DNA from: Methanosarcinales archaeon Met12
GTDB lineage: Archaea > Halobacteriota > UBA148 > JAJOKI01
Assembly: GCA_002813105.2 (NCBI GenBank)
Contig: CP017966.2
Coordinates: 664,312-728,311, forward strand
Direction: 5' to 3'
Length of the DNA stretch: 64,000 nucleotides
Below the pieces are notes generated by a model. That model was not told the DNA's origin. It worked only from the letters and a program-made list of their open reading frames with translations, and ran no database searches. Shown here in pieces: positions 1-8,024 of the stretch (positions are counted from its first letter, which is position 1; each line of letters opens with the position of its first letter). The translations under genes and the position numbers were made by a program.

Positions 1-96
1 CCAAATGGATATGAGATAATGCTCGAGGATATCAATGCCACACGTCCGATCGTCCACAAAAATAACACACAATTCATTATGTTCCTTCCTGCGTAA
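1..96 (+). CDS. C-terminal end of an unidentified protein (cut by window edge)
   Basis: An open frame runs from the first base through 31 codons to a TAA at 94-96, ending four bases before the converging arvC gene. The visible C-terminus mixes hydrophobic and charged residues (ends QFIMFLPA) and has no recognisable motif. Convergence with the next gene with almost no gap suits a true gene end. It is too short to name and could be chance reading of spacer DNA. Confidence 0.45.
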   Translation, partial: PNGYEIMLEDINATRPIVHKNNTQFIMFLPA

Positions 97-99
97 CGC

Positions 100-513
100 T
101 CATTTCCTTCGTTTGCGTCCAGATTTGCGCTTTTTATCGCCTTTACTGAAAATCGATGGCAAGTGAACCATATAGGTTCCTTCTTCTTTTAGCGCCATGA
201 TTATTTCCGGTCGATCGAGTAGTGACTTGATATTTAATTCATACGAGCCCGGACAGAGTATTTTTATACTTTCAACCCTGTGAGAGTCGGGTGCGGGGTG
301 CGTTTTCGGCTTTTCCTCAATTTCAACTTTGTTTATCAGTTCATTGATGTCCATGACTTCCGCATCTTCTGATAGCACATCCTGTCTGGCTATCTCCTCC
401 GACCTATCTGTCACGTAGAGAAATTTATTCCATCCACAGGTAGGGCATCCACTCAGAATTTCAGATGCACCGTCCCTGAACGTTTGACCGCATCTGGTAC
501 ATTTATGTGGCAT
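100..513 (-). CDS. arvC: OapC/ArvC-type zinc-ribbon protein
   Basis: 137 aa. The N-terminal zinc ribbon has CxxC at residues 5-8 and a second CxxC near 23-26, a loop follows, and the tail is strongly basic (ends KKRKSGRKRRK). It is the last gene of a tight minus-strand group (arvA, arvB, arvC), starting 9 bp after arvB. In euryarchaea this trio accompanies the small GTPase ArvA (formerly OapA), which drives extracellular vesicle formation in Haloferax. The zinc ribbon's own role is unknown. The assignment rests on gene order plus the ribbon and basic tail. Confidence 0.72.
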   Translation of the reverse strand: MPHKCTRCGQTFRDGASEILSGCPTCGWNKFLYVTDRSEEIARQDVLSEDAEVMDINELINKVEIEEKPKTHPAPDSHRVESIKILCPGSYELNIKSLLDRPEIIMALKEEGTYMVHLPSIFSKGDKKRKSGRKRRK

Positions 514-522
514 CTTGGACTC

Positions 523-951
523 CTATGAACGCACGGACACCAGTGCGCTTATCACATCGTGGTCTTTGTTAATGGTCTTGATCTGATTTGCCGGTCCGAT
601 GACGGTAAGGCGCGTTTCTATGACGACCCTTCCCAAGAGTTTGCTGATGATATTTGATCTCCGCCTAGAGGGGTAACTCTCGATCTCAATGCCGGCGAAA
701 TCGCCTGGTGCTATCTCCGTCATTGTGAGCTCCATTAACTTCATCTCTTCATCGGGGGTGAGTCCTGCCTCAAGAATTAGGATATTGCCCTCTCTGACCT
801 TGTCAAGTATCAATCTGATTTTCTCCATCGAGGTCATAGTTGACAGATGGTCCTTGGAGAGCATATCTATCCGAATGCCCGTCTCAACGGCACCATTTGC
901 GCGCTTTGTGCGTTCCTCCGTCTTAGTAACTTTTTCGGTCATCTTGGTCAC
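523..951 (-). CDS. arvB: OapB/ArvB family protein (DUF2073)
   Basis: 142 aa. After a charged N-terminal stretch of about 30 residues comes a compact alpha/beta domain (IDMLSKDHLSTMTSMEKIRL, then GNILILEAGLTPDEEMKLME), typical of the DUF2073 family that always neighbours the ArvA GTPase. Its start overlaps the end of arvA by 4 bp (ATGA), implying translational coupling. No catalytic motif is visible. By context it probably partners ArvA in membrane remodelling; its biochemical activity is not established. Confidence 0.75.
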   Translation of the reverse strand: MTKMTEKVTKTEERTKRANGAVETGIRIDMLSKDHLSTMTSMEKIRLILDKVREGNILILEAGLTPDEEMKLMELTMTEIAPGDFAGIEIESYPSRRRSNIISKLLGRVVIETRLTVIGPANQIKTINKDHDVISALVSVRS

Positions 952-1589
952 CCGAACCGATCAGCTATTGACTCGTATAGCTTGTCGACATTGATGCCAT
1001 CAAGGGCAGAAATAGGAACTACGGGATGTTGTGGAAATGCGCTTTTTATCCTGGCCGGAGATGCATCTGGCAGGTCTATTTTATTGGCAACTATTAACAA
1101 GGGCAACTCCCGCGCCTCCATGTTTCCGACGACGATGACGTTCACCTGTGTAAATGGGTCTTCGGCAGCATCCATAATCAATAATACTCCATCTATGTCA
1201 TCTAGCCATTTGATGGCTTCGATCACGCCCTCCGTCCCCTCTTTTGCCCGCCGCTTTGCCTCTTCTTCATCCATCCCAAACGCCATGAAATCATGAAAAT
1301 CGATTTTCGTCGCCAAACCCGGCGTATCCACGATATCCAAGGTCACTGCCACGCCATTGGCATTAATACGTACGTTCTCCTTCCTTATCACCCGACGGGT
1401 TTCATGAGGTATCTCGGATACTATGCCGATCACATCATCACCGCTCCAATCACGGACTATTCTGTTTGCTAGAGTGGTTTTTCCGGCATTCGGCGGACCA
1501 TAAATCCCTATGCGCACCGCCTTCTTTTTAAATATCTTTCTGATCCACGATGAGAAACTTCGTTTAATTATTTTAATCATTCTTCCCAT
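948..1589 (-). CDS. arvA: Small Era/Ras-like GTPase ArvA (OapA)
   Basis: 213 aa. The G-domain motifs are complete: P-loop GPPNAGKTT near residues 30-38, switch II DTPG, NKID, and SAL near the C-terminus. The N-terminal 25 residues form a basic amphipathic segment (KIIKRSFSSWIRKIFKKK) suited to membrane contact. Homologues in Haloferax are required for extracellular vesicle production. First gene of the arvABC unit. An in-frame ATG three codons downstream, preceded by GGGA, is an alternative start. The region upstream is shared divergently with the CBS array. Confidence 0.82.
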   Translation of the reverse strand: MGRMIKIIKRSFSSWIRKIFKKKAVRIGIYGPPNAGKTTLANRIVRDWSGDDVIGIVSEIPHETRRVIRKENVRINANGVAVTLDIVDTPGLATKIDFHDFMAFGMDEEEAKRRAKEGTEGVIEAIKWLDDIDGVLLIMDAAEDPFTQVNVIVVGNMEARELPLLIVANKIDLPDASPARIKSAFPQHPVVPISALDGINVDKLYESIADRFG

Positions 1590-1717
1590 CCCATATACAA
1601 GTCATCTAATTGTCATATATATTTTATCACATTAATACTGGTCGTGATACTTTTATATCTTCAGATTTTATATCTATGAGTAATACAACCTATGTGGTCA
1701 TAAGATATGTGGTTAAA

Positions 1718-2290
1718 ATGACGATGGAGCAGGAAATGGAAACGCGGATATCAGTACGAGAAATCATGACCAAGGAGGTCGTCACGGCAGAAGGCGATAT
1801 GAGGGCGTCTGTTGCCGGAGAAAAAATGATCGCACACAACGTGGGTAGCCTCATCATCGTCGAAGACGGCAAACCAGTGGGTATTGTGACAGAACGGGAT
1901 ATGGTGCGAAAGATCATATCGGAAAACATAACACCAGGTTCCGTAACACTCAGGGATTTGATGACGCAGCCGCTTATCTCCATCAGAGGCGATGAGAGTC
2001 TGGATGAGGCGGCGCGAAAAATGATGAGATTGGATATCAGGAGACTACCTGTTGTCGAGGAAAATAAATTAGTCGGAATCGTCACCGATACAGATATTAT
2101 TGCGGTTTCTCCAGGGCTCACCGATATTCTCACAAATTTAATCGAGATGAATCGGGACCATCCTCCATTTTCTGAAACTAAAAAGATCTCGCAGGGTATT
2201 TGTGAAAGGTGCGATGAACTCTCTGGGACCTTAGAGGTAATAGATGGGACGTCAGTTTGTGAGAGTTGTAAGGATGAAATATTCCGATGA
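1718..2290 (+). CDS. Two-CBS-domain protein with C-terminal zinc ribbon
   Basis: 190 aa from the ATG at 1718. Two CBS motifs, each opening with a V-x-x-I/L-M-T block (EIMTKEVVTA, DLMTQPLISI) and closing with TERD or TDTD, form one Bateman pair that would bind an adenosine nucleotide. The C-terminus has CxxC...CxxC (residues ~156-183), a zinc ribbon. An in-frame ATG at 1676 lies about 25 bp after a TATA-like TTTTATAT (1651-1658), so a leaderless longer form is possible. First gene of the CBS array; its stop overlaps the next start (ATGA). Confidence 0.8.
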   Translation: MTMEQEMETRISVREIMTKEVVTAEGDMRASVAGEKMIAHNVGSLIIVEDGKPVGIVTERDMVRKIISENITPGSVTLRDLMTQPLISIRGDESLDEAARKMMRLDIRRLPVVEENKLVGIVTDTDIIAVSPGLTDILTNLIEMNRDHPPFSETKKISQGICERCDELSGTLEVIDGTSVCESCKDEIFR

Positions 2291-3084
2291 AAGGGGGGAA
2301 GCACATAAAAGTTCAGTATATGATGTCTAAAGACGTCGTGTCTATCAAAGAAAACGAATTTATGACCAAAGCCCGTCAATTGATGCGGCTTCATCATTTC
2401 AGGAGCGTGCCCGTCGTAGATGATGAAAATCGTGTTACCGGCGTGATAACCCGGCAAGATGTGCTGAAAATATCATCGACGAAGTCAAATATAACTGTTA
2501 AAGGATTTGTACGAGAATGTCCGACAATAGTCCCTGGTATGAGCGGATTGGAAGCGGCGCGCATCCTGCTTGCATCTAAATTGGAGTGCGCCCCCGTCGT
2601 GAACTCGGTCCATGATCGTGAGATGGTCGGCGTCTTAAGCATCACTGATATATTCAAAAATTTGGATATTGATATCATGCCGACTAGAACAGTTGGCGAG
2701 ATAATGACTACTGATGTGAGGGTATGTTCTCCGAAAGATCCGGTCTCAAGATGCTGGGCAAACATGGATGAATATGATTACAGCGGGTTCCCGGTCGTCA
2801 AAAGGAAAAAACTTATAGGAATTATCACGCGATACGACATCATCAAAGCAGGTTATGCCAGAACGTCAAGGGAAACGGGAGAGGGAAAATCGAATCGTTC
2901 GACCACTGTCGAAAAGGTAATGCACACGCCCGTGTACACCGTCCATCCCGAAACTACTTTAAAAGAAGCCATCGAAGCGATGCTGAAACACGATATTGGA
3001 AGATTGCCCGTGGTCAATGATGGCAAACTGGTCGGCATAATCGATAGATATGACTTGATTAGCGGCTATATTTCAGAGGCATGA
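2287..3084 (+). CDS. Four-CBS-domain protein (array gene 2)
   Basis: 265 aa made only of four CBS domains: YMMSKDVV...TRQDVL, FVRECPTI...SITDIF, EIMTTDV...TRYDII and KVMHTPV...DRYDLI. This makes two Bateman modules with no catalytic domain attached. Such stand-alone proteins sense AMP/ATP/SAM-type ligands and usually regulate a partner. Older annotations call these IMP dehydrogenase-related, but the (beta/alpha)8 catalytic barrel is absent. Start overlaps the preceding gene by 4 bp. Confidence 0.85.
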   Translation: MKGGKHIKVQYMMSKDVVSIKENEFMTKARQLMRLHHFRSVPVVDDENRVTGVITRQDVLKISSTKSNITVKGFVRECPTIVPGMSGLEAARILLASKLECAPVVNSVHDREMVGVLSITDIFKNLDIDIMPTRTVGEIMTTDVRVCSPKDPVSRCWANMDEYDYSGFPVVKRKKLIGIITRYDIIKAGYARTSRETGEGKSNRSTTVEKVMHTPVYTVHPETTLKEAIEAMLKHDIGRLPVVNDGKLVGIIDRYDLISGYISEA

Positions 3085-3088
3085 TATA

Positions 3089-4030
3089 ATGAAGAGACAT
3101 CACGGCAGTATCAAGAAGGGAGCAAGACGCGCAGATGAGTCAAGTGAGGCAGTACTTGATCGCGGACCGGTGGAATTTAAATCTCGAATCCCATCCCATC
3201 CTGGCGATATAATGACGATTGCGAGCAGGGAAGTGGTCACCGTCCCACCGACCATGACGATTATGGGCGCGGTCAAGACGATGATGACTTATGGATTCAG
3301 ACGTATCCCGGTCGCAGAGGCAGGAACAAATCGGCTCGTTGGCATATTCACCGGCACTGACTTGCTTGATTTTATGGGGGGCGGTGAACGATATAACATA
3401 ATCATAAAAAAATATGATGGAAATTTTCTCGCCGCCATTAATGGGGGCATCAGGGAGATAATGCAGTGTGAGGTGGCAACGCTAAAGGAAAACCAATCGC
3501 TGAAAGATGCGCTGAATATGATGCTCCAGAAGAACATCGGCGGGATGCCAATTGTGACCGAAGACAGACGCGTAATTGGCATCATTTCCGAGCAAGATTT
3601 TGTGGAGTTGATTGCAGGCATAAAGACTGGAAAGGCCGTGAGGGATTACATGAGCGAACGCGTAATAACTGTCCTGCCCAATATGTCTATCAAAGAAGTA
3701 ACAAAGACGATGAGAAATAATGGGCTTCGCAGATTGCCGGTTGTCAAGGATGGCATTCTGCTGGGGCTGGCATCCTCTCGAGATATCATAAGATACATAG
3801 GAAGTGGTGAGGTGTTCAATCAGTTGATTACGGGAGACATTCATGAAGCCCTGAAGCCTCCGATTAAGACGATTATGAGATCGGCCACCATCACTATAGA
3901 GCCAGACGTAGATTTGGGCAAAGCCGCAGAGGTTATGATTGAAAGGAACGTCGGATCGCTATCAGTCATCAGCGAAGGTGTCTTGGTGGGGATTTTCACG
4001 GAAAGAGACCTTTTACGAGCCTGTCTGTGA
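3089..4030 (+). CDS. Four-CBS-domain protein with basic N-terminus (array gene 3)
   Basis: 313 aa. A basic N-terminal tail of about 30 residues (MKRHHGSIKKGARRADESSE) precedes four CBS repeats: DIMTIASREVV...TGTDLL, EIMQCEVATL...SEQDFV, DYMSERVITV...SSRDII and TIMRSATITI...TERDLL. The tail could contact nucleic acid or a partner; this is inference. Starts 4 bp after array gene 2. No other domain is present. Ligand and partner are unknown. Confidence 0.85.
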   Translation: MKRHHGSIKKGARRADESSEAVLDRGPVEFKSRIPSHPGDIMTIASREVVTVPPTMTIMGAVKTMMTYGFRRIPVAEAGTNRLVGIFTGTDLLDFMGGGERYNIIIKKYDGNFLAAINGGIREIMQCEVATLKENQSLKDALNMMLQKNIGGMPIVTEDRRVIGIISEQDFVELIAGIKTGKAVRDYMSERVITVLPNMSIKEVTKTMRNNGLRRLPVVKDGILLGLASSRDIIRYIGSGEVFNQLITGDIHEALKPPIKTIMRSATITIEPDVDLGKAAEVMIERNVGSLSVISEGVLVGIFTERDLLRACL

Positions 4031-4042
4031 GTTGATATTACC

Positions 4043-4897
4043 ATGAAAGTAAAAGATGTCATGAGCTCGCCAGTATATGTGATTGCCCCCGAGGAGCCGC
4101 TTTCACGTGCGAGAAACCTCATGCTAAAGCACGGGGTAAGTAGATTGGTCGTTGTGGATGGCGAGATTCCCGTGGGGATTATAACGAAATCCGACCTGAT
4201 GTGGAAACTCGGTCAGGCCGAACCAGCATGGCGTAGACGGCCGATCGACCGAGTTCCGGTTAAAGTGATAATGAGTGAACATCTTGTTACTACCTATCTC
4301 GAGGCATCGCTGGAGGACGTCAGTGAGTTAATGCTGGGAAACGACATCAGTGGAATTCCCGTTGTTGGAATCGATGGATTGGTTGGAATTATCACTAAAT
4401 CCAATCTCGTCCATCATCTTTCGACTGTCAGACTGGACATAAAAGTGGAAGACATAATGAGTGATTTCGTAGTCATGGTTCACCGTCATCATTCGATAAG
4501 TCACGTGATCGCAGAGATGGACAGAAATGATGTACACAGAGTCATAGTAATGGAAGGTGGCAATACACCGGTTGGAATCATCACGTCGTCAAATCTGGCG
4601 TTTACCGAATTGAGAGACGGCAAAGGTAAACCTCCAGAGAAGACTATAAAAATGGTCCGAAAGGAAAGTCCTGCTGGGCGCAAAAAGTTTCGAGATGTAG
4701 AGGTCGTACATCTTGTCGCCGAAGACGTCATGTCGTCTCCACTGATCACTATAGGCAGAGATGCCCTTGTCACGGATGCGGCAAAGATATTGGTGGCACA
4801 TAAGATCGACGGGGTTCCAGTAATAGATGATGAGGAAATGGTGGGAATCGTGACCAAGACCGACATCATCAAGTTGATTTCAGGAGGTCTGCGATGA
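4043..4897 (+). CDS. Four-CBS-domain protein (array gene 4)
   Basis: 284 aa with four CBS domains: VMSSPVYVI...TKSDLM, VIMSEHLVTT...TKSNLV, DIMSDFVVMV...TSSNLA and DVMSSPLITI...TKTDII. A charged linker of about 35 residues (KGKPPEKTIKMVRKESPAGR) separates domains 3 and 4, so the last domain may act apart from the others. Starts 12 bp after array gene 3 and overlaps array gene 5 by 4 bp. Confidence 0.85.
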   Translation: MKVKDVMSSPVYVIAPEEPLSRARNLMLKHGVSRLVVVDGEIPVGIITKSDLMWKLGQAEPAWRRRPIDRVPVKVIMSEHLVTTYLEASLEDVSELMLGNDISGIPVVGIDGLVGIITKSNLVHHLSTVRLDIKVEDIMSDFVVMVHRHHSISHVIAEMDRNDVHRVIVMEGGNTPVGIITSSNLAFTELRDGKGKPPEKTIKMVRKESPAGRKKFRDVEVVHLVAEDVMSSPLITIGRDALVTDAAKILVAHKIDGVPVIDDEEMVGIVTKTDIIKLISGGLR

Positions 4898-5676
4898 GCA
4901 GATATGTGGCGAAAGATATAATGGCCGAGGCACTCACCATCGATAAGTCAGCGGCATTATCTCATGCCATGGATTTGATGAAGAAACATGGCGTCAGGCA
5001 TCTGTTAGTCACAAAAGATGATAGTCTGATTGGTGTGGTGACACAGCGCACTATCGCAAGAGTGCTCGGTACCAGGAAAAAGTCGAATCTACCAGCATCG
5101 TCCCTCCATGTAGCTACTGCGATGACTGATAAATTTGCGACCATCTCCCCTGACGAAGATGTAAATAAGATTCTTCACCTCTTTCGAGATGTAGGGGTTG
5201 TAGCGGTCTCCAATGACAAGCTGGTTGGCTGGGTTACTCCAAAGGAGGTATTGACTATCTTGAAACCCAAAGGATGTGCTGGAGACATCATGAGCGACCC
5301 CATTTCCGTATCACCAAGCGAGCGCGTGGTGCATGTCCGTAGGCGTATGCTGGACGAGGACATTGGCCGAATGCTCGTCATAGAGGATATGCAACTGGTC
5401 GGCATCATAACAGAGAGCGACATCGCAAGAGCAATGAGAACGTTCAGGGATTTGGTTCCAGGACATCAACAAGATAGCAGAATCAAGAACCTTCTGGTCA
5501 GTGATATAATGAGCGTCAATGTCAAATTCATACGAACTGATACGCCGTTGTCAGACGCCATCGATCTGATGCTGAAGGAGAATATTGGAGGGCTGCCTGT
5601 TTTAAATATTCGAGATGGACTGGTCGGTATGGTCACGCGCCGGGATATTATTCGGGTTGAAGATGGGCTATTATGA
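4894..5676 (+). CDS. Four-CBS-domain protein (array gene 5)
   Basis: 260 aa with four CBS domains: DIMAEALTI...TQRTIA, AMTDKFATI...TPKEVL, DIMSDPISV...TESDIA and DIMSVNVKFI...TRRDII. The second domain ends TPKE rather than the T-x-x-D that usually contacts the ligand ribose, so that site may be degenerate. Last gene of the array, start coupled to gene 4 by ATGA. The strand orientation is kept into the TA island after a spacer of about 150 bp. Confidence 0.85.
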   Translation: MSRYVAKDIMAEALTIDKSAALSHAMDLMKKHGVRHLLVTKDDSLIGVVTQRTIARVLGTRKKSNLPASSLHVATAMTDKFATISPDEDVNKILHLFRDVGVVAVSNDKLVGWVTPKEVLTILKPKGCAGDIMSDPISVSPSERVVHVRRRMLDEDIGRMLVIEDMQLVGIITESDIARAMRTFRDLVPGHQQDSRIKNLLVSDIMSVNVKFIRTDTPLSDAIDLMLKENIGGLPVLNIRDGLVGMVTRRDIIRVEDGLL

Positions 5677-5725
5677 GCGAAACTGGTAAAGCTATGACGC
5701 GACGCCCGATACCTCTTTTTCGTAC

Positions 5726-5744
5726 CCAGATGAGATTTGGTGTG
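5726..5744 (+). repeat. TTTGGTGTG boundary motif, copy 1
   Basis: CCAGATGAGATTTGGTGTG lies between the CBS array and the MNT/HEPN pair. Seventeen of its bases (AGATGAGATTTGGTGTG) recur exactly at 7709-7725, after VapC, and both copies are preceded by a CTCTTTTTCG-like run. A variant lies at 6824-6840. Function unknown; a terminator, recombination site or cassette scar are all possible. Confidence 0.6.
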
Positions 5745-5832
5745 CTTCTTATATGATGGAAGTGAAATTCAGAGGGCACAACTCCCACATAGAAAGTTTT
5801 ATATATCGAACTCTCGTTTATTATATTGAACG

Positions 5833-6405
5833 GTGGTTCAGTTGATTGAACTGTTTGAAAAATATGTGGACTGGAAGATACTCGCATTCTTCTTGAGAAA
5901 TCCTACCACGACAGTGTATGTTAAAGAGTTGGCAAGAAGGCTCCATGTCAGCCCGGGAAGCGTGAGCAAAGCAGTAAAAAGGTTTGCCATGGATAACCTT
6001 TTGCTAAAAGAGGAAAAAGGACTAGCCCACCTGTACAAACTAAACAACGAATCCGCCATTGTAAAATCCTTGAAAAAGGCATATAGTCTCATGAGAATAC
6101 ATGAACTGAAAATCGCTGACAAATTTCTGGATGCCGATGAAAACATAATATCACTGGCTCTTTACGGTAGCTATGCCACAGGGGACTATGATGAGAAAAG
6201 CGATATCGATTTGTTGGCCATAACTCCCAGTGGCAGATACATTTTTACTGCACTCATAAACGATCTAGAAAGAGATTTGGTGGTTGAAATAAGCCTGGAG
6301 GTATCTAATTTATCTCAATGGAGGTCGTTGGCAAGAAAAAATGATGTTTTTTACAGAAGGGTGATCGAGAATCATGTCCTCTTACGTGGAAGTGGATTAA
6401 AATGA
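5833..6405 (+). CDS. HTH domain fused to MNT-type nucleotidyltransferase (antitoxin-like)
   Basis: 190 aa from a GTG start. A MarR/ArsR-like winged helix (residues ~20-75, LARRLHVSPGSVSKAVKRF) is followed by a minimal nucleotidyltransferase with the signature GSYATGDYDEKSDIDLL (G-S-x10-D-x-D). MNT proteins paired with HEPN partners act as antitoxins that AMPylate the HEPN protein. The gene overlaps the HEPN ORF by 4 bp, supporting such a pair. The DNA-binding domain suggests autoregulation. No Shine-Dalgarno is obvious. Confidence 0.8.
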   Translation: MVQLIELFEKYVDWKILAFFLRNPTTTVYVKELARRLHVSPGSVSKAVKRFAMDNLLLKEEKGLAHLYKLNNESAIVKSLKKAYSLMRIHELKIADKFLDADENIISLALYGSYATGDYDEKSDIDLLAITPSGRYIFTALINDLERDLVVEISLEVSNLSQWRSLARKNDVFYRRVIENHVLLRGSGLK

Positions 6406-6817
6406 ATTTGGATGACTGTTTTAGCCAAGGATTGCTTAGAAAGATAAATCCCGACACAGAAAATGCACGTAGGTCCATAAAAATCTCAAACGAATATTTG
6501 GAAAAGGCAATGAAGAACAGGGAGATCGAGTGTTATGATGTGACCGTGATACTATGTTATACCTCAATGTTCCATGCTGCCCGTTCGATGCTGTTCAGAG
6601 ATGGGATTAAGGAACGTAGCCATATTTGCATACCTCTCTATATCAAAGAGAGATACCCAGAATTGGAAAGATATGCAACGTACTAGATTCATACAGAGAA
6701 TTTAGGCACAGAATAATGTACAGATTGGGCGCATCCATCGATGGGAATGATGCAGATGAAGCGATAAAATCTGCAGAGGAATTCATATCTCAAACCAAGA
6801 AACTGATCGACGTCTAA
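6402..6817 (+). pseudogene. HEPN-domain protein split by a frameshift (partner of the MNT gene)
   Basis: The first frame (6402-6686) encodes 94 aa of a helical HEPN-like protein and stops after ELERYATY. A second frame running to 6817 continues the same fold with VLDSYREFRHRIMYR and an acidic helical C-terminus. Joining the frames near 6670-6690 gives about 138 aa, the usual HEPN length. One indel therefore breaks the gene; a sequencing error or recoding event cannot be excluded. If the break is real, the toxin/effector half of the pair is inactive while the MNT half is intact. Confidence 0.7.
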
Positions 6818-6823
6818 CATACT

Positions 6824-6840
6824 CAGATGGGGTTTGTGTG
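6824..6840 (+). repeat. TTTGGTGTG boundary motif, variant copy 2
   Basis: CAGATGGGGTTTGTGTG sits just after the HEPN stop and before VapBC. It differs from copies 1 and 3 at a few positions but occupies the equivalent boundary position. Weak by itself. Confidence 0.35.
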
Positions 6841-7006
6841 TTTGGTAGCCGATCTCATAAAGATCTGCGATGTGACTAAACGACCGATCCGATGATGCTG
6901 TGGTCTCACATGTGATTGTATAAGGATCAATGCGAAGTATATGACGTGATGCCAGATTATATTATTTTGACCATAAACTATTAATATATGGCACATTTAC
7001 TTTATT

Positions 7007-7261
7007 ATGGTGATAGATTTGGTCGAGGGCGTTGAAGCGAAGAAAGTCGATGAGCAAGGGAGATTCGTGTTGCCGTCTGACTGGAGAAGAGAAGAGTTGA
7101 AAGGGACCAATGAGGTGTTCATAATAAAGAGAAAAGGATATCTCAAGATGATTCCGAAGAAGAAGGTGGACCTGACGAAATTCTTTGATAAAGCCGATCT
7201 AGGCATGAACATAGGAGACTGGGACGAATTTGAAAAAGAGTTCTATGAGGGAGAGGTTTGA
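7007..7261 (+). CDS. vapB: AbrB/MazE-type antitoxin (VapB)
   Basis: 84 aa. The N-terminal half is a swapped-hairpin AbrB/SpoVT domain (KKVDEQGRFVLPSDWR...IIKRKGYLKMIP) that binds its own promoter. The C-terminal half is acidic (DWDEFEKEFYEGEV), as expected for the part that wraps the toxin. TTAATATA at 6981-6988 lies about 25 bp upstream of the ATG, so the transcript is probably leaderless. Overlaps the PIN toxin by 4 bp. Confidence 0.85.
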   Translation: MVIDLVEGVEAKKVDEQGRFVLPSDWRREELKGTNEVFIIKRKGYLKMIPKKKVDLTKFFDKADLGMNIGDWDEFEKEFYEGEV

Positions 7262-7680
7262 GGTTCTTAGATGCAAACATCTTCATCTACGCCTATTATA
7301 AGCCAGTGCATGACCTGAGTTCAAAGCGAAGGGCGATGAAGGAGAAATCAAAGGAAATTGTGGATAGGATAAATGAAGGAGAGACGGTGATAACAGCCGT
7401 CGTTCATCTGTCTGAGGTTTCAAATATACTAAAACGAGCATTGCCACTGGATAAGCTTGCCACGCTATTGATCGGACTGTACTCATCGGACAACATCAAG
7501 ATCGTGGATGTCACTAAAAACGATTATCTGGGAGCGATAGAACTTATGGATGAGACGAAGATGGACCCGAACGATTCTCTTGCCATACAGATCATGAGGA
7601 GGGAGGAGATAAAAGAGATATATTCATTTGATCGTAGCTTTGAAGGTGTTGATGGGATCAAGAGGTTGCCAGAGTTTTGA
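7258..7680 (+). CDS. vapC: PIN-domain toxin (VapC)
   Basis: 140 aa from a TTG start overlapping vapB by 4 bp. PIN acidic residues are visible: D5 in FLDANIFIYAYY, E~58 in HLSEVSNIL, D~104 in MDPNDSLAIQ and D~124 in YSFDRSFEGVDG. VapC toxins are Mg-dependent RNases that cut tRNA or rRNA when not bound by VapB. Complete and probably functional. Confidence 0.87.
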   Translation: MRFLDANIFIYAYYKPVHDLSSKRRAMKEKSKEIVDRINEGETVITAVVHLSEVSNILKRALPLDKLATLLIGLYSSDNIKIVDVTKNDYLGAIELMDETKMDPNDSLAIQIMRREEIKEIYSFDRSFEGVDGIKRLPEF

Positions 7681-7707
7681 TGTTCTCCTTTTTCGCTCCA
7701 CCATATC

Positions 7708-7725
7708 TAGATGAGATTTGGTGTG
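7708..7725 (+). repeat. TTTGGTGTG boundary motif, copy 3
   Basis: The 17 bases AGATGAGATTTGGTGTG at 7709-7725 match 5728-5744 exactly, about 30 bp after the vapC stop. With copies 1 and 2 it brackets the MNT/HEPN and VapBC modules. Confidence 0.6.
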
Positions 7726-7842
7726 ATTCAGTAGTTCCGAAGGTCAAAATCTGGCAACCAAGTCGATGATTAAATAGTAAGATAAGTTTAGCTTTAAATT
7801 TAGTAAGAATTTTTTTTAAGGGGTGGGGTTCGCATATAAGTT

Positions 7843-7917
7843 GTTAAGTGAGATCGCGGGCTTCGGGTAACTCTTCATAATCCTTTGGATTGCTAGGTGC
7901 TATCGCACTCACTTAAC
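7843..7917. repeat. Inverted repeat in hsdR leader
   Basis: GTTAAGTGAG (7843-7852) pairs perfectly with CTCACTTAAC (7908-7917). The 55-nt interior contains a smaller hairpin AATCC-TTT-GGATT. The right arm plus flank, read in reverse, gives GTGCTGTTAA, which also opens the structured element at 36781-36864. It could be a regulatory RNA structure or the remnant of a small mobile element. Confidence 0.45.
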
Positions 7918-7979
7918 AGCACGTTTGCGACTTGCTTCACCCAAATGCTTTCGGGAAACTTCATATATCCACGAAATGT

Positions 7980-7988
7980 TATATAAAT
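7980..7988 (+). promoter_or_regulatory. Probable TATA box of the hsd operon
   Basis: TATATAAAT centred about 40 bp before the hsdR start codon fits an archaeal TATA box with a transcript leader of about 15-20 nt carrying the Shine-Dalgarno AAGGA. Confidence 0.55.
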
Positions 7989-8024
7989 TGGAATAGTATT
8001 GGAGTATGAGAGAAGGATGTCGAT

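Larger units (their letters stand above)
7681..8024. other. Intergenic leader region upstream of hsdR
   Basis: 344 bp with no credible ORF. It holds the third TTTGGTGTG motif (7708-7725), an A/T tract ending in poly-T (7808-7818), a long inverted repeat (7843-7917) and the hsdR promoter. A purine-rich AGAAGGA about 10 bases before 8025 is the hsdR ribosome-binding site. Confidence 0.6.

Noticed and set aside
1718..5676. IMP dehydrogenase annotation for the CBS genes
   Set aside because: No (beta/alpha)8 barrel or catalytic Cys loop exists in any of the five proteins; only CBS domains are present.
7007..7680. MazEF rather than VapBC
   Set aside because: The toxin has the PIN acidic residues and FLDANIFIY opening, not the MazF fold; only the antitoxin DNA-binding domain is MazE/AbrB-like.
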